Shown in pieces: positions 45,869 to 55,996 of a stretch of DNA of 64,000 nt. The stretch comes from Peptoniphilus lacrimalis DSM 7455 (GTDB lineage Bacteria; Bacillota; Clostridia; Tissierellales; Peptoniphilaceae). The stretch's first letter is position 1; each line of letters begins with the position of its first letter. The stretch is from positions 1-64,000 of the forward strand of contig NZ_KB900376.1 in assembly GCF_000378725.1 (NCBI RefSeq), written 5' to 3'. The translations under genes were made by a program, and so were the position numbers. The notes below the pieces were generated by a model that saw nothing but the letters and a program-made list of their open reading frames with translations, was not told the origin of the DNA and did no database searches.

Positions 45869-47416
45869 TCACTTGCACAAATTTACAGATAGAGTAACTC
45901 TATATAATTTTTGACAAACAATTAGCATTAAGGTGCATATTATAAGCATCGTTACTTGATATGACAAATGCAAGAAAATCATCATTATAACAGGAACTGC
46001 AATCATAAATATTGCAATAAAATTGGTTAGTATGGCTGCTGTACTATGCTTTATTACACTTATCTCATCATTCCATTTTAATTTCATATATCTTATGTTA
46101 AGATACAGTCCTACTACAGAAATAAATAACGAGTAACATATCGGAACAACCAATACCAAAATCATTTGAATCACATTTAATTTAACTTTCAAGAAAATCA
46201 TTGTAACTGCGAAAAAATATCCTATAAAGTGTATTAAGATATTTACTGCTATTTTGCTGTTTACAACTTTTACAATAGACACTGGTGATGATTGCAATAT
46301 CCATAGGTTGTTGCCTTCCAACGATATAGAGGATGATGTAGTGCATGACATTATTAGAAACGAAGCAATGACCAATGATCCGTATTGAGTAAGGATTAAT
46401 TCCAATGAGCTTATTTCAAACAGATTTTCTATATTAGAAATTCCAAATAGAATACATCTAGACGATACAAAACACAAAACCATAATTCCCAAAGAAGTAT
46501 TTATTACATAACTGCTTGAGCCTAAATACCGTCTCAATTCTTTTTCAAACAATGCTCTAAATGGTGTCTTTATCTTAATAGTTAAGTTAGCATCTCTTTT
46601 CCCTTGAAAACTTCTATTTAGAAATAGGTGTATTTTATCATAATTTTTCATCGTCAAAGTGCAATACAAACCGAATATTACAGCTGAAGCTAACACGAAA
46701 ATAGCAAGTCCAATGTATAAACCTTCTCCTATATAAAATAACTTTGCTAAAGGAAATATTTTTATAAGCTTATTCTCAATAATTTTTTCTAACGCTGAAT
46801 ATTTCACCCCACGATTCATTGATATAGCTATAAAATATCCCATGAAAAGCAAGAATGATAATATGATATTCACAATATTTTTTCTTTTACATAAACTACC
46901 TAACATCTCGATTAAAATCGCTAAACCAGAAGCTACACACATAGGGATGATAGGGATAATTATGCTTGTTACCAAAAAAATAAAAAATAGCTCAATTGAG
47001 ATGTATTGTTTAAATACTAATAACATCACATCCGGTAACAATATGCTTTCGCATATAATTAAATCTATTAAATATAGTATAAAAAACTTACTTGCAATGA
47101 TTTCAGATTTTTTTATCGGGAAAGAACTAAGCATTTCAAAGTCTTTGTTATAAAAGAAAATAGAATTACTTTTAAAAATCGTTGCTAAAACCACAAAGAA
47201 AAATGATATGGAGACCCCATATGATACAGCATACTTATATAAACCCATTTCTATAATCGATTTTATTGAAAAAAAATTATACAAACAAACCAACAAAAAT
47301 ACAGAAAATAAACTTAATGAAGTATATATCAATGTTTCTTTTTTATTTCTCTCTTCGTTTCCGATATTAAGGAGATTAATAACTTGATTTTTTACAAGTA
47401 TGATAGTATTTTTCAT
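45869..47416 (-). CDS. ABC-2 type exporter, permease subunit (copy 1)
   Basis: This 515-residue membrane protein has about 12 hydrophobic segments and no ATP-binding motif. Segments IFFYNKDFEMLSSFPIKKSEIIASKF (about 85-110) and SSISLEGNNLWILQSSPVSI near 365 are shared with the second permease in this window (49783-51339), so the two are paralogues. Its ATG overlaps the stop of the ATPase gene (ATGA). Substrate is unknown. Pairs of this kind often export or detoxify peptides. Confidence 0.88.
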   Translation of the reverse strand: MKNTIILVKNQVINLLNIGNEERNKKETLIYTSLSLFSVFLLVCLYNFFSIKSIIEMGLYKYAVSYGVSISFFFVVLATIFKSNSIFFYNKDFEMLSSFPIKKSEIIASKFFILYLIDLIICESILLPDVMLLVFKQYISIELFFIFLVTSIIIPIIPMCVASGLAILIEMLGSLCKRKNIVNIILSFLLFMGYFIAISMNRGVKYSALEKIIENKLIKIFPLAKLFYIGEGLYIGLAIFVLASAVIFGLYCTLTMKNYDKIHLFLNRSFQGKRDANLTIKIKTPFRALFEKELRRYLGSSSYVINTSLGIMVLCFVSSRCILFGISNIENLFEISSLELILTQYGSLVIASFLIMSCTTSSSISLEGNNLWILQSSPVSIVKVVNSKIAVNILIHFIGYFFAVTMIFLKVKLNVIQMILVLVVPICYSLFISVVGLYLNIRYMKLKWNDEISVIKHSTAAILTNFIAIFMIAVPVIMMIFLHLSYQVTMLIICTLMLIVCQKLYRVTLSVNLCK

Positions 47417-48123
47417 TTTTTAATCATCTCCATAAAATATTGCTCTAATCCATCAGAATTTTTTAATATTTCTGTTGTTTCCCCCTCAACAATCAAATGT
47501 CCATTATCTATCATGGCAATCTTATTACACAACTTTTCTGCAACTTCTAAAACATGTGTTGAAAAGAAAATTGCTCCACCATTTCTCGCTAATTTTCTCA
47601 TTTCTTCTTTTAGTAAATATGATGATTTAGGATCTAATCCCACAAAAGGCTCATCCATTACTAATAACTTAGGGGAATGAATCAATGCTGAGATAATTAC
47701 AATTTTTTGTTTCATCCCATGTGAATAGGATGAAATTCTATTGTTTAGAAAGGATTTCATTTCAAACAAGTTTGAGAAATATTCTAACTTTTCTTCTCTT
47801 ATATTTTTTTCGACCTCGTATAAATCAGATACAAAATTGGCATATTGAAATCCTGTCAAGTTTTCATATACATCCGGATTATCCGGTATATAAGCAATAT
47901 CTTTTTTATAAACTTCATTTTTTCTGTTTACTTTTTTACCGTTAACAATGATTTCACCATCAAAATCATGGATTCCCACGATAGCCTTTATAGTTGATGT
48001 CTTACCTGAACCATTAGAGCCAATAAAAGCATATATATCACCCGCTTCTACTGTTAAATTTAAGTTAGCAATTGCAACATAACCATTACTATAGGTTTTC
48101 GAAAAATTACTTATTTTCAGCAT
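47413..48123 (-). CDS. ABC exporter, ATP-binding subunit (copy 1)
   Basis: This 236-residue ATPase has Walker A GSNGSGKTS (about 35-43), the Q-loop replaced by AYIPDNPDVYENLTG, signature SYSHGMKQK (about 133-141), Walker B LLVMDEPFVGLDP, and the switch His in FFSTHV. It works with the permease gene that overlaps its end. A strong hairpin with a T run ends only three bases before its ribosome site, so expression likely depends on readthrough or on a promoter between. Confidence 0.93.
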   Translation of the reverse strand: MLKISNFSKTYSNGYVAIANLNLTVEAGDIYAFIGSNGSGKTSTIKAIVGIHDFDGEIIVNGKKVNRKNEVYKKDIAYIPDNPDVYENLTGFQYANFVSDLYEVEKNIREEKLEYFSNLFEMKSFLNNRISSYSHGMKQKIVIISALIHSPKLLVMDEPFVGLDPKSSYLLKEEMRKLARNGGAIFFSTHVLEVAEKLCNKIAMIDNGHLIVEGETTEILKNSDGLEQYFMEMIKK

Positions 48124-48133
48124 AATTCCTCCT

Positions 48134-48173
48134 AAAAATAGCCCCAGCAGAATAATCTGTCTGGAGCTATTTT
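48134..48173 (-). terminator. Terminator between the sdp genes and ABC copy 1
   Basis: Minus strand: AAAATAGCTCCAG, a loop with a further CAGA/TCTG pairing, CTGGGGCTATTTT (13 bp with one G-T), then T run and at once AGGAGG of the next gene. Confidence 0.8.
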
Positions 48174-48189
48174 ACTCTGCACTATGTTC

Positions 48190-48498
48190 TTATCTCAAAG
48201 CTAAAAATATTACCAAGAAACTAATTGTTATTACACTTAATGGTACAAGATAGTATTTCCATGTTGCTTTTTCACTTCCTTGAAACTTCGCAAATGCAAT
48301 AAAGTTAATAAGTAAATATGCAAATGGAGCTCCGTAAGTTAAATAAGTTTTAGCAATCGTACCATTAACATTTCCAGATGAATCCCAGTGTACCGGTACT
48401 ACATCAGGTAAATTTTTACCAAATACCAAGAAAATGCCAACTGTGGCTAAACATAAAATACTACTGATAATCAGGTGCTTAATCTTTGATGATTTCAT
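48190..48498 (-). CDS. DUF1648 membrane protein (SdpI N-terminal-like)
   Basis: This 102-residue membrane protein has three hydrophobic segments and the DUF1648 motif PVHWDSSGNVNG (about 35-46), the extracellular loop of SdpI-family proteins. It overlaps the sdpI-like gene by 20 bases, so the two together resemble one full SdpI protein split in two. The start has GGAG in the upstream gene. Confidence 0.82.
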   Translation of the reverse strand: MKSSKIKHLIISSILCLATVGIFLVFGKNLPDVVPVHWDSSGNVNGTIAKTYLTYGAPFAYLLINFIAFAKFQGSEKATWKYYLVPLSVITISFLVIFLALR

Positions 48499-49078
48499 TT
48501 TTCTCCTCCTTTTCTTTTTTTAATAACACAATGGAATATATCAACGGAATGACATATAGCAGCGTTGCATAACCCACTATCCAAAACCATTTATTTGAAA
48601 CTCCAAAAGAGAGCATCAAAACTCCAGATAAAATCCACAAATAACCTGCCAACCTATGCACTTTAAACCATAGTACAGGTTTATCTAAAAGCCAGAAAAA
48701 TTTTAGACCTATAAACCGACTTGGCTTTGTTTTAGGCAAATAATTTCCAACTGCGATAATAATTAAAGCTACTAATACATGCATTATTTCCTGAGTATAG
48801 TTTTCATTCGATTGATCAAGAATATACTTCCCATATTGTGATATGGCAAATAGCACAGGAACGCTCATTGCAATTGGCAATATTAATTTATGTGGCAGCC
48901 TATCCTTTTTCGCAAGTCTTCCACCTATAATGTCTAAGCCTATGCTAAATGCTGAAACTATTATTGGTAATATATACAACTTATAAAAACCAATTTCTCG
49001 GTTTCCAGTAGTTAATAGATAGATACTTGCCGAAAAACTAAGCAGTATTATTACCACATACCATTTTTTATTCTTCAT
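48479..49078 (-). CDS. sdpI: SdpI-family immunity membrane protein
   Basis: This 199-residue membrane protein has six to seven helices and the SdpI motif GNYLPKTKPSRFIGLKFFWLL followed by VWFKVHRLAGYLWI-type VLWFKVHRLAGYLWILSG. In Bacillus subtilis SdpI protects against the secreted toxin SdpC and holds the repressor SdpR at the membrane. Here it directly follows an SdpR-like gene, overlapping it by 11 bases. No sdpABC toxin genes are seen in the window. Confidence 0.88.
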   Translation of the reverse strand: MKNKKWYVVIILLSFSASIYLLTTGNREIGFYKLYILPIIVSAFSIGLDIIGGRLAKKDRLPHKLILPIAMSVPVLFAISQYGKYILDQSNENYTQEIMHVLVALIIIAVGNYLPKTKPSRFIGLKFFWLLDKPVLWFKVHRLAGYLWILSGVLMLSFGVSNKWFWIVGYATLLYVIPLIYSIVLLKKEKEEKNEIIKD

Positions 49079-49343
49079 TTTCCACCCCTTGAAACTGTGA
49101 TAACCAAATTATCATTTCCTCAAATACGGATATATTTATGTCATAGTATATGAAATTCTTGTACTTTCTCTCTGTTACCAACTCTGCCTTTTTTAGTAAG
49201 GATAAATGATAAGATATGGTTGAGTTAGATAAATCATATTTTTCAGCAATTTCTCCCGCTGTAAGTGATTTTTGCTTTAAGGAAAGTAAAATATCACGCC
49301 TCACAGGATCTGCTAATGCTTTAAATGTATTCGGAAATCCCAC
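49068..49343 (-). CDS. sdpR: SdpR-like ArsR-family repressor
   Basis: This 91-residue winged-helix repressor has FKALADPVRRDILLSLKQ (1st helix pair), TAGEIAEKYDLSNSTISYHLSLLKKAELV split over about 28-56 (recognition helix STISYHLSLL), and the wing TERKYKNFIYYDI. There are no metal-binding Cys residues, as in the SdpR branch. The start is GTG at 49343 with GAGGT seven bases upstream. It would repress its own operon until SdpI is engaged. Confidence 0.9.
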   Translation of the reverse strand: MGFPNTFKALADPVRRDILLSLKQKSLTAGEIAEKYDLSNSTISYHLSLLKKAELVTERKYKNFIYYDINISVFEEMIIWLSQFQGVENEE

Positions 49344-49385
49344 TAAATTTACCTCTTCTAATCTATTTTAATGCTCGTCATAAAA

Positions 49386-49438
49386 CTATTTCGATTTATT
49401 TCTAAATAGATTGTACTACCTTTCGCAAACAATGTCAA
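49386..49438 (-). promoter_or_regulatory. sdpR promoter with candidate operator
   Basis: Minus strand: TTGACA (49433-49438), a 17-base spacer and TACAAT (49410-49415), a near-ideal promoter. Just downstream, an imperfect inverted repeat with ends CTATTT and AAATAG (49386-49409) covers the transcription start, the expected place for the SdpR operator. Confidence 0.65.
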
Positions 49439-49544
49439 TTCTATTTTGAAATTTTTCGAATTACCTACATACTATTCGATCACTATTAGCTATTGCTAAT
49501 ACGCTCATATTCTTTTCCCGGTATCCCTGCTCTTTTCAAAACCT

Positions 49545-49763
49545 TTAGCTTTTCCTGTTTTTTCTTCCTCGTACGAATTTCCAATATGCAGAATATGGAA
49601 TAACCGCAGCAAATAGAAGATAATATTTATTAGCAAACATATCGGGGATTCCTTTTGCATTGAAATGAACAGGAATTTTCTCTGGGAGAAATATGCAAAC
49701 AATAAATATTACAAACATTATCCCTATCAACACCAATACATCTTTTAAAAATCTTTTTTTCAT
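49545..49763 (-). CDS. Short DUF1648 membrane protein
   Basis: These 72 residues have two hydrophobic segments and the DUF1648 loop IPVHFNAKGIPD (about 30-41). It is shorter than the copy at 48190 and its end (FVRGRKNRKS) follows the second helix at once. In another frame the reading continues for about 15 residues, so it may be a shortened or frameshifted form. It follows the second ABC permease, mirroring the DUF1648-ABC association of the other copy. Confidence 0.65.
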   Translation of the reverse strand: MKKRFLKDVLVLIGIMFVIFIVCIFLPEKIPVHFNAKGIPDMFANKYYLLFAAVIPYSAYWKFVRGRKNRKS

Positions 49764-49782
49764 AGAACATCTCCTCCTTAAA

Positions 49783-51339
49783 CTAAAAATTTAATCTACA
49801 AGTTTTTATATAAACGCCACCCGCAATAACGAGCAAAATAAGTGCTACTCCCAATAATGTAGGTACTATAGAAAAATGCAAAAACCAATGGAAAAGAATT
49901 GGTATAACTAATGCAGCCATTCCAATAATTGCAGATAAAATAACAGGCATACTCTGTTTTACTATCATCATCTCACTTTCCCATTCAAAGTTAGGGAATT
50001 TTTTATTCAAAGAAATTCCAATCACTGTTATAAAAATGGAATAACAAATAGGAACAATTATTAAGCTGATGGTTTGAATAATTTCCATATCAAGCTTTAG
50101 CAAAAATATAAACATAGAAACAATATATCCAATTAAATGAAGCGTAAGATTTACTGCAATCTTAGAATTTAAAATCGTTTTTACCCTAATAGGAGAACTT
50201 TGCAAAATCCAAACATTTTTACCTTCTAAAGATATGGAAAATGCTGCCGGACAACTAAGTAAAAACATTGAAGCAATACACATCGGAGCAAAATTTGAAA
50301 GATATTCATTAACATTTTCGATTCCCGAATATTCCCCTATTTGTTGTAAAGAATTAAAAAGAAGAAATATGCTGAAAACACATAAAAGTATTACACCAAG
50401 ACCTGCATTCAATACTGCCATATATGAATTTAGAAACAGTCCCATTTCTTTTTTATATAGGGCAAAAAATACTGATTTTCTATTATTCGAATTTTTGTTG
50501 TCAGAATATCTTGTTGTTGTTTTAGCAAGAGTATTAAGCAACCCATACTTCAATGAAACCACTTTGGCAAATATATAAAAAAATACTATTGAAAGAACAA
50601 TAAATAATCCTACTCCAATGTAAATTGGAAAATTATAGTATTCCATAAATAGCTTAGATAACGGGTACAATCCGGTAATTTGCTTAGAAAGCATAATCCC
50701 AATACTATTTTCATTACCTGATTTCATAGCTGACACTGCAATATATCCAATTATCCCTATCATTGCAAATGAAAAAATTAAAGCAATAACATTTTTTCTC
50801 TTAAAGAAAGATGAAGCAACAACAATAATGATTCCCATACATGCTGCTATACACATAGGTATCAACGGAACAAAAATTATGGAAGTAAAATACAATATAA
50901 TCTGTAATGCATTTAAACTTCCGTTTAACACCCAAACAATTCCCCCCGGAAGCATAAACATCAATCCTATTAAAAAATTCAATAAATACATAAACATAAA
51001 CTTGCTGCTTATAATATCCGAACTTTTTACAGGCAATGACAAAAGATTTTCCATATCACGACTGCCAAATAAAATCCCATTCGAATAAAATATTGTCAAA
51101 AATAACATTGCAAAGCTTGATACCGATACCATATATGCCGGTATCAACTCCTGCTGTCCCAGTTGTACCAATGTTTTGGCTGTTATGATATTATAAACAA
51201 AGAAAAATATAGCAAGAGTTATTATTCCAAAACTTGCAATAACAATTGAACTTTGTTTTTTATTTCCCGGCTCTTTCATTTCGTTGATCGGAAAGAAATT
51301 TATCAATTGTGCTCTAATTAGTATCCAAATTTTGCTCAT
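49783..51339 (-). CDS. ABC-2 type exporter, permease subunit (copy 2)
   Basis: This 518-residue membrane protein is paralogous to the permease at 45869. Shared blocks include LFGSRDMENLLSLPVKSSDIISSKF and FSISLEGKNVWILQSSPIRV, and the number and spacing of helices are alike. The open frame begins at 51411 inside the ATPase gene; ATG 51339 follows GGAGGTGCAGGATA and is preferred, giving an overlap of 26 bases with the ATPase gene. Confidence 0.88.
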   Translation of the reverse strand: MSKIWILIRAQLINFFPINEMKEPGNKKQSSIVIASFGIITLAIFFFVYNIITAKTLVQLGQQELIPAYMVSVSSFAMLFLTIFYSNGILFGSRDMENLLSLPVKSSDIISSKFMFMYLLNFLIGLMFMLPGGIVWVLNGSLNALQIILYFTSIIFVPLIPMCIAACMGIIIVVASSFFKRKNVIALIFSFAMIGIIGYIAVSAMKSGNENSIGIMLSKQITGLYPLSKLFMEYYNFPIYIGVGLFIVLSIVFFYIFAKVVSLKYGLLNTLAKTTTRYSDNKNSNNRKSVFFALYKKEMGLFLNSYMAVLNAGLGVILLCVFSIFLLFNSLQQIGEYSGIENVNEYLSNFAPMCIASMFLLSCPAAFSISLEGKNVWILQSSPIRVKTILNSKIAVNLTLHLIGYIVSMFIFLLKLDMEIIQTISLIIVPICYSIFITVIGISLNKKFPNFEWESEMMIVKQSMPVILSAIIGMAALVIPILFHWFLHFSIVPTLLGVALILLVIAGGVYIKTCRLNF

Positions 51340-52042
51340 TATCCTGCACCTCCATGAAAAAAGTTTCCAAAGATTTATTGCCTTTGACTTCTTCTGTATT
51401 TCCGCTCGCAATTAACTTTCCATTTTTTATAATTGAAATTTTATTACATAATTTTTCTGCAACATCCAATACATGTGTTGAAAAGAAAATAGCTCCTCCA
51501 TCTGATACGCATTCGTGCATTATTTTCTTTAGTAGAAAAGTTGCTTTCGGATCAAGTCCAACAAAAGGTTCATCTAAAATTAGTAACTTTGGAGAATGCA
51601 CCAGTGCAGAAATAATCGCCGTTCTTTGCTTCATGCCATGTGAATACGAAGATATCATTCCCGAAAGATGTTTCGTCATTTCAAATAAATCGCCGTATCT
51701 CTGAATTCTTTCTCTGCGTATTTCAGTAGAAACTTCAAATAAATCAGCAATAAAATTGATGTACTGAAATCCTGTCAGATGTTCATATAAATCCGGATTA
51801 TCCGGAATGTATGCCATTATTTTCTTACAAATAACAGGCTCTTCTTTAATAGAATGCCCGTCAATCGTTATACTTCCATTCTCAAAATCATGAATTCCAA
51901 CTACCGCTTTTATCGTTGTAGTTTTTCCGGCTCCATTTGCACCAATGAATCCATAAATATCTCCAGACTGTACTGAAATGGATAAGTTTTCAACAGCCTT
52001 TTTGTTCCCATAGAATTTACTAAAATTCTTTATCTCTAACAT
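51314..52042 (-). CDS. ABC exporter, ATP-binding subunit (copy 2)
   Basis: This 242-residue ATPase has Walker A GANGAGKTT, the family-specific AYIPDNPDLYEHLTG, signature SYSHGMKQR, Walker B LLILDEPFVGLDP and FFSTHV. It is close to copy 1. The frame reaches 52063, but the GGAGGTG site lies between that ATG and ATG 52042, so 52042 is the start. A TetR operator lies 15 bases upstream of the start, so the pair should be repressed by the adjacent TetR protein. Confidence 0.93.
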   Translation of the reverse strand: MLEIKNFSKFYGNKKAVENLSISVQSGDIYGFIGANGAGKTTTIKAVVGIHDFENGSITIDGHSIKEEPVICKKIMAYIPDNPDLYEHLTGFQYINFIADLFEVSTEIRRERIQRYGDLFEMTKHLSGMISSYSHGMKQRTAIISALVHSPKLLILDEPFVGLDPKATFLLKKIMHECVSDGGAIFFSTHVLDVAEKLCNKISIIKNGKLIASGNTEEVKGNKSLETFFMEVQDNEQNLDTN

Positions 52043-52056
52043 AATTTCCACCTCCA

Positions 52057-52073
52057 TTGACAATTTGTCAGTT
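52057..52073 (-). promoter_or_regulatory. TetR operator, copy 1 (before ABC exporter copy 2)
   Basis: Minus strand AACTGACAAATTGTCAA, with palindromic core TGACAAATTGTCA bar one position. It is identical over 17 bases to the site at 52804-52820. Confidence 0.8.
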
Positions 52074-52085
52074 ATTCCTTGAAAT

Positions 52086-52118
52086 AAAACCGATAACTTG
52101 TGTATCAGTAGCTATCGG
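52086..52118 (-). terminator. Terminator after tetR
   Basis: The stem CCGATAGCT with AGTTATCGG (one mismatch) is followed on the minus strand by TTTTATTT. Confidence 0.7.
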
Positions 52119-52152
52119 CAAATTATTCTCCTTGCAAACATTCTATTCTTTT

Positions 52153-52770
52153 TTAATTACTAAAGAGCTTTTTCGTATTTAAGCTTTGTTCAAGCATTAT
52201 CTTAAATGCATTTAAGTAGTTATCAACAGGTTCTTCCTTTAAATATCTTATACTTATGTTATTTGAAACAAAAACATAAGCTGTCATAAGCAACTCTGCT
52301 GTTTCTAATGGATATTTTACAGAAAAAACTCTTTCCATTATTCCTTGATTTATAATCTTTTCAAAATATATTGTCAGTTTTTCAACAAGCTTATGGGATA
52401 ACTTATCTATCATATATTGATTTTCTTTAAGGTCAATTGTTTTTTGTAGCACTGTACCCTCTGCTGAAATATTTTCTGAAGATATAATTGTGACATCTAT
52501 AAAAGATCTGATTTTTTCTATGGCAGTTTTATCTTCATCATAAGCAATAATATAAATATCTTTCAGTAGTCTATCTGAATATTGTTCTACAAGACAATAT
52601 AAGATATCCTCTTTATTCTTAAAGTGATAATATAACAACCCTCTTGATATATTTACTTTATCAACTATATCCTGAGTTGTTGTATTAGTATATCCTTTCT
52701 CCATAAAGAGTATCATTGCAGCATCCATAATCTCTGCACGTCGTATTTCAGGTTCTTTTACATCTCTCAT
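52153..52770 (-). CDS. TetR/AcrR family regulator
   Basis: This 205-residue repressor has an N-terminal helix-turn-helix (residues about 8-55: IMDAAMILFMEKGYTNTTTQDIV, then NISRGLLYYHFKNKEDIL) and a variable ligand-binding domain. The frame reaches 52800, but AGGAGGTATAAA precedes ATG 52770. Identical operators lie before this gene and before the ABC exporter, so it should control both itself and the exporter; the inducer is unknown. Confidence 0.92.
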   Translation of the reverse strand: MRDVKEPEIRRAEIMDAAMILFMEKGYTNTTTQDIVDKVNISRGLLYYHFKNKEDILYCLVEQYSDRLLKDIYIIAYDEDKTAIEKIRSFIDVTIISSENISAEGTVLQKTIDLKENQYMIDKLSHKLVEKLTIYFEKIINQGIMERVFSVKYPLETAELLMTAYVFVSNNISIRYLKEEPVDNYLNAFKIMLEQSLNTKKLFSN

Positions 52771-52803
52771 TTTATACCTCCTATTATTTATATAATACAT
52801 CTA

Positions 52804-52820
52804 AACTGACAAATTGTCAA
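52804..52820 (-). promoter_or_regulatory. TetR operator, copy 2 (before tetR)
   Basis: Plus-strand AACTGACAAATTGTCAA, the same 17 bases as the minus-strand site at 52057-52073. It lies 34 bases upstream of the tetR start, where it would allow autoregulation. Confidence 0.8.
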
Positions 52821-52840
52821 TTGATTTTAATCTTGTTATT

Positions 52841-54679
<1,839 letters not shown>

Positions 54680-54681
54680 TT

Positions 54682-54746
54682 AAATAAAAAAGAATTAAGA
54701 AGTACATATATCACTAAAACAGTGATTAAGTGTTCTCCTTAATTCT
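54682..54746 (-). terminator. Terminator between the truncated ATPase and the recombinase gene
   Basis: Minus strand: AGAATTAAG and CTTAATTCT (9 bp perfect, 54738-54746 and 54691-54699) enclose a nested ATCACT/AGTGAT hairpin and are followed by TTTTTTATTT. Confidence 0.6.
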
Positions 54747-54747
54747 A

Positions 54748-55365
54748 TTACTCCTTTAGATAATTCATCTTATCTTCATCTATTTTCATTAAAGCTCCAG
54801 CGGGTAAACCGCCGTAAACTTGATATTCAGCAAAAGCATCTTCTTTGTCGCCATCATAAGTTTGAAGAAATTCAGAAAATACAAGGGGCATAATATGGAT
54901 CTCATCACCCCTACCTGCAAATTCAGTAATGACATCTTTAGATAAGAATTTAGAATTACTCCCAGTAACATAAACATCAAAATTATCTTGACGCAAAAAT
55001 CCATTTAAGACTTGCTCTAAAGATTTAAGCAATTGAACTTCATCTAAGAGGATATAAAATTTTTCGCTGTCATTCGTTTGGCTCATAATATAGTCTAAAA
55101 ACTTTTTAGGATCTACTAATCTTTCACCACTTAGTAGATCTAAATCCATTAAATTTTCGCCAATTTTTAATAAATCCCTAGCCGAATCAAAGGCAAATTT
55201 TATAATATGGTTTTCATCAGCTCCACTTTGGGTCAAATAATTATAAAATAGATTATTAAGCAAATAAGATTTGCCACTTCTTCTTATTCCTGTAATAATC
55301 TTAATGAACCCATTGTCTTTTTTTCGTATTAATTTATCTAAATAATAATCACGTTTTATTTCCAT
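54748..55365 (-). pseudogene. AAA ATPase of the DUF4143 type, 3' end missing
   Basis: The 205 codons contain Walker A GIRRSGKSYLL (about 27-37), Walker B FYILLDEVQ (about 106-114) and the following LNGFLRQDNFDVYVTGSNSKFLS, the typical N-terminal ATPase half of proteins that are normally 400 residues or more. The frame stops just after the block EYQVYGGLPAGAL and DKMNYLKE, where the DUF4143/nuclease-like half should begin. The stop lies beside the recombinase-bearing element, so loss of the 3' half probably came with that insertion or a later deletion. No matching C-terminal part was found near 44640. Confidence 0.7.
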
Positions 55366-55589
55366 ACGCCTACGCCTCTTCCTATTTAGAATTATTTCCG
55401 TTTTGGAACTTAATCTAAGTATATTTTAAAGTGTAAGGTCATATAATTCAAATCTATTTAGAAATAATTCCATATGGGACATGTTTTTAAATTAGTGTTT
55501 AGCCTTTCCATTCAAGTATTTGTTCAGTTTTTATTCAAGTATTTGTCACTATTCTATATTTAAATCTTTATGATATAATTCCTAATGAA

Positions 55590-55683
55590 GAAGCCCTTAC
55601 CATACATGTCGGGGCTTTTTTGCAATCAAAATACCCGATCTACACCGCTTTAAGAGGTATGTCGGGTTCTGTTGGTTTGATTG
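55590..55683 (+). ncRNA. Two adjacent structured hairpins, possible small RNA
   Basis: After a TATAAT-like box near 55572 come a hairpin AAGCCC...GGGGCTTTTTTG (about 55591-55621) that has the form of a terminator, and a second element with arms CAATCAAA/TTTGATTG (55623-55630, 55676-55683) and ACCCGA/TCGGGT (55633-55638, 55662-55667). The words ATGTCGGG occur in both. The rest of 55366-55996 holds no intact gene other than the peptide remnant below. Confidence 0.4.
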
Positions 55684-55785
55684 AATATTTAGTTTTTATT
55701 CTTGTCAATTTTCTATTTCAACTTAAACTGAAGATTTAAATATTACTTTAAGATTTTCATCATAAACTATAATCTTTTATATTCG

Positions 55786-55953
55786 TTAATTTGTAATTGA
55801 ATCCACCGCTACCTTCACTATTACATTAGCATTAATAATTGTATTTACATTTGTGTTCATACAACAATTGCATTAGCAGCTAAAATTATAAGAATTAATC
55901 CTACACCCCTAGACTCAATGTCGTCACCTTGTATTAGCGATTTATTTTTTCAT
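55786..55953 (-). pseudogene. Small Asn/Val-rich peptide gene, twice frameshifted
   Basis: Minus-strand ATG 55953 is followed by A6, which breaks the frame. With one A fewer the reading is MKNKSLIQGDDIESRGVG, then LILIILAANAIVV. A second shift after GTTGT restores the frame to NTNVNTIINANVIV and KVAVDSITN with a stop at 55786. The two shifts cancel, so the total is 56 codons. A polar leader followed by a hydrophobic, Asn-rich repeat looks like a secreted peptide or RiPP precursor, but I cannot name a family. Confidence 0.35.
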
Positions 55954-55996
55954 TTTCAATATACATAACTTTATCTTTTTTTAATTCTTATAGATT

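Noticed and set aside
49505-49702. 65-codon minus-strand frame overlapping the short DUF1648 gene
   Set aside because: Another frame of the same DNA. Only its last part could be a frameshifted tail of the DUF1648 protein.
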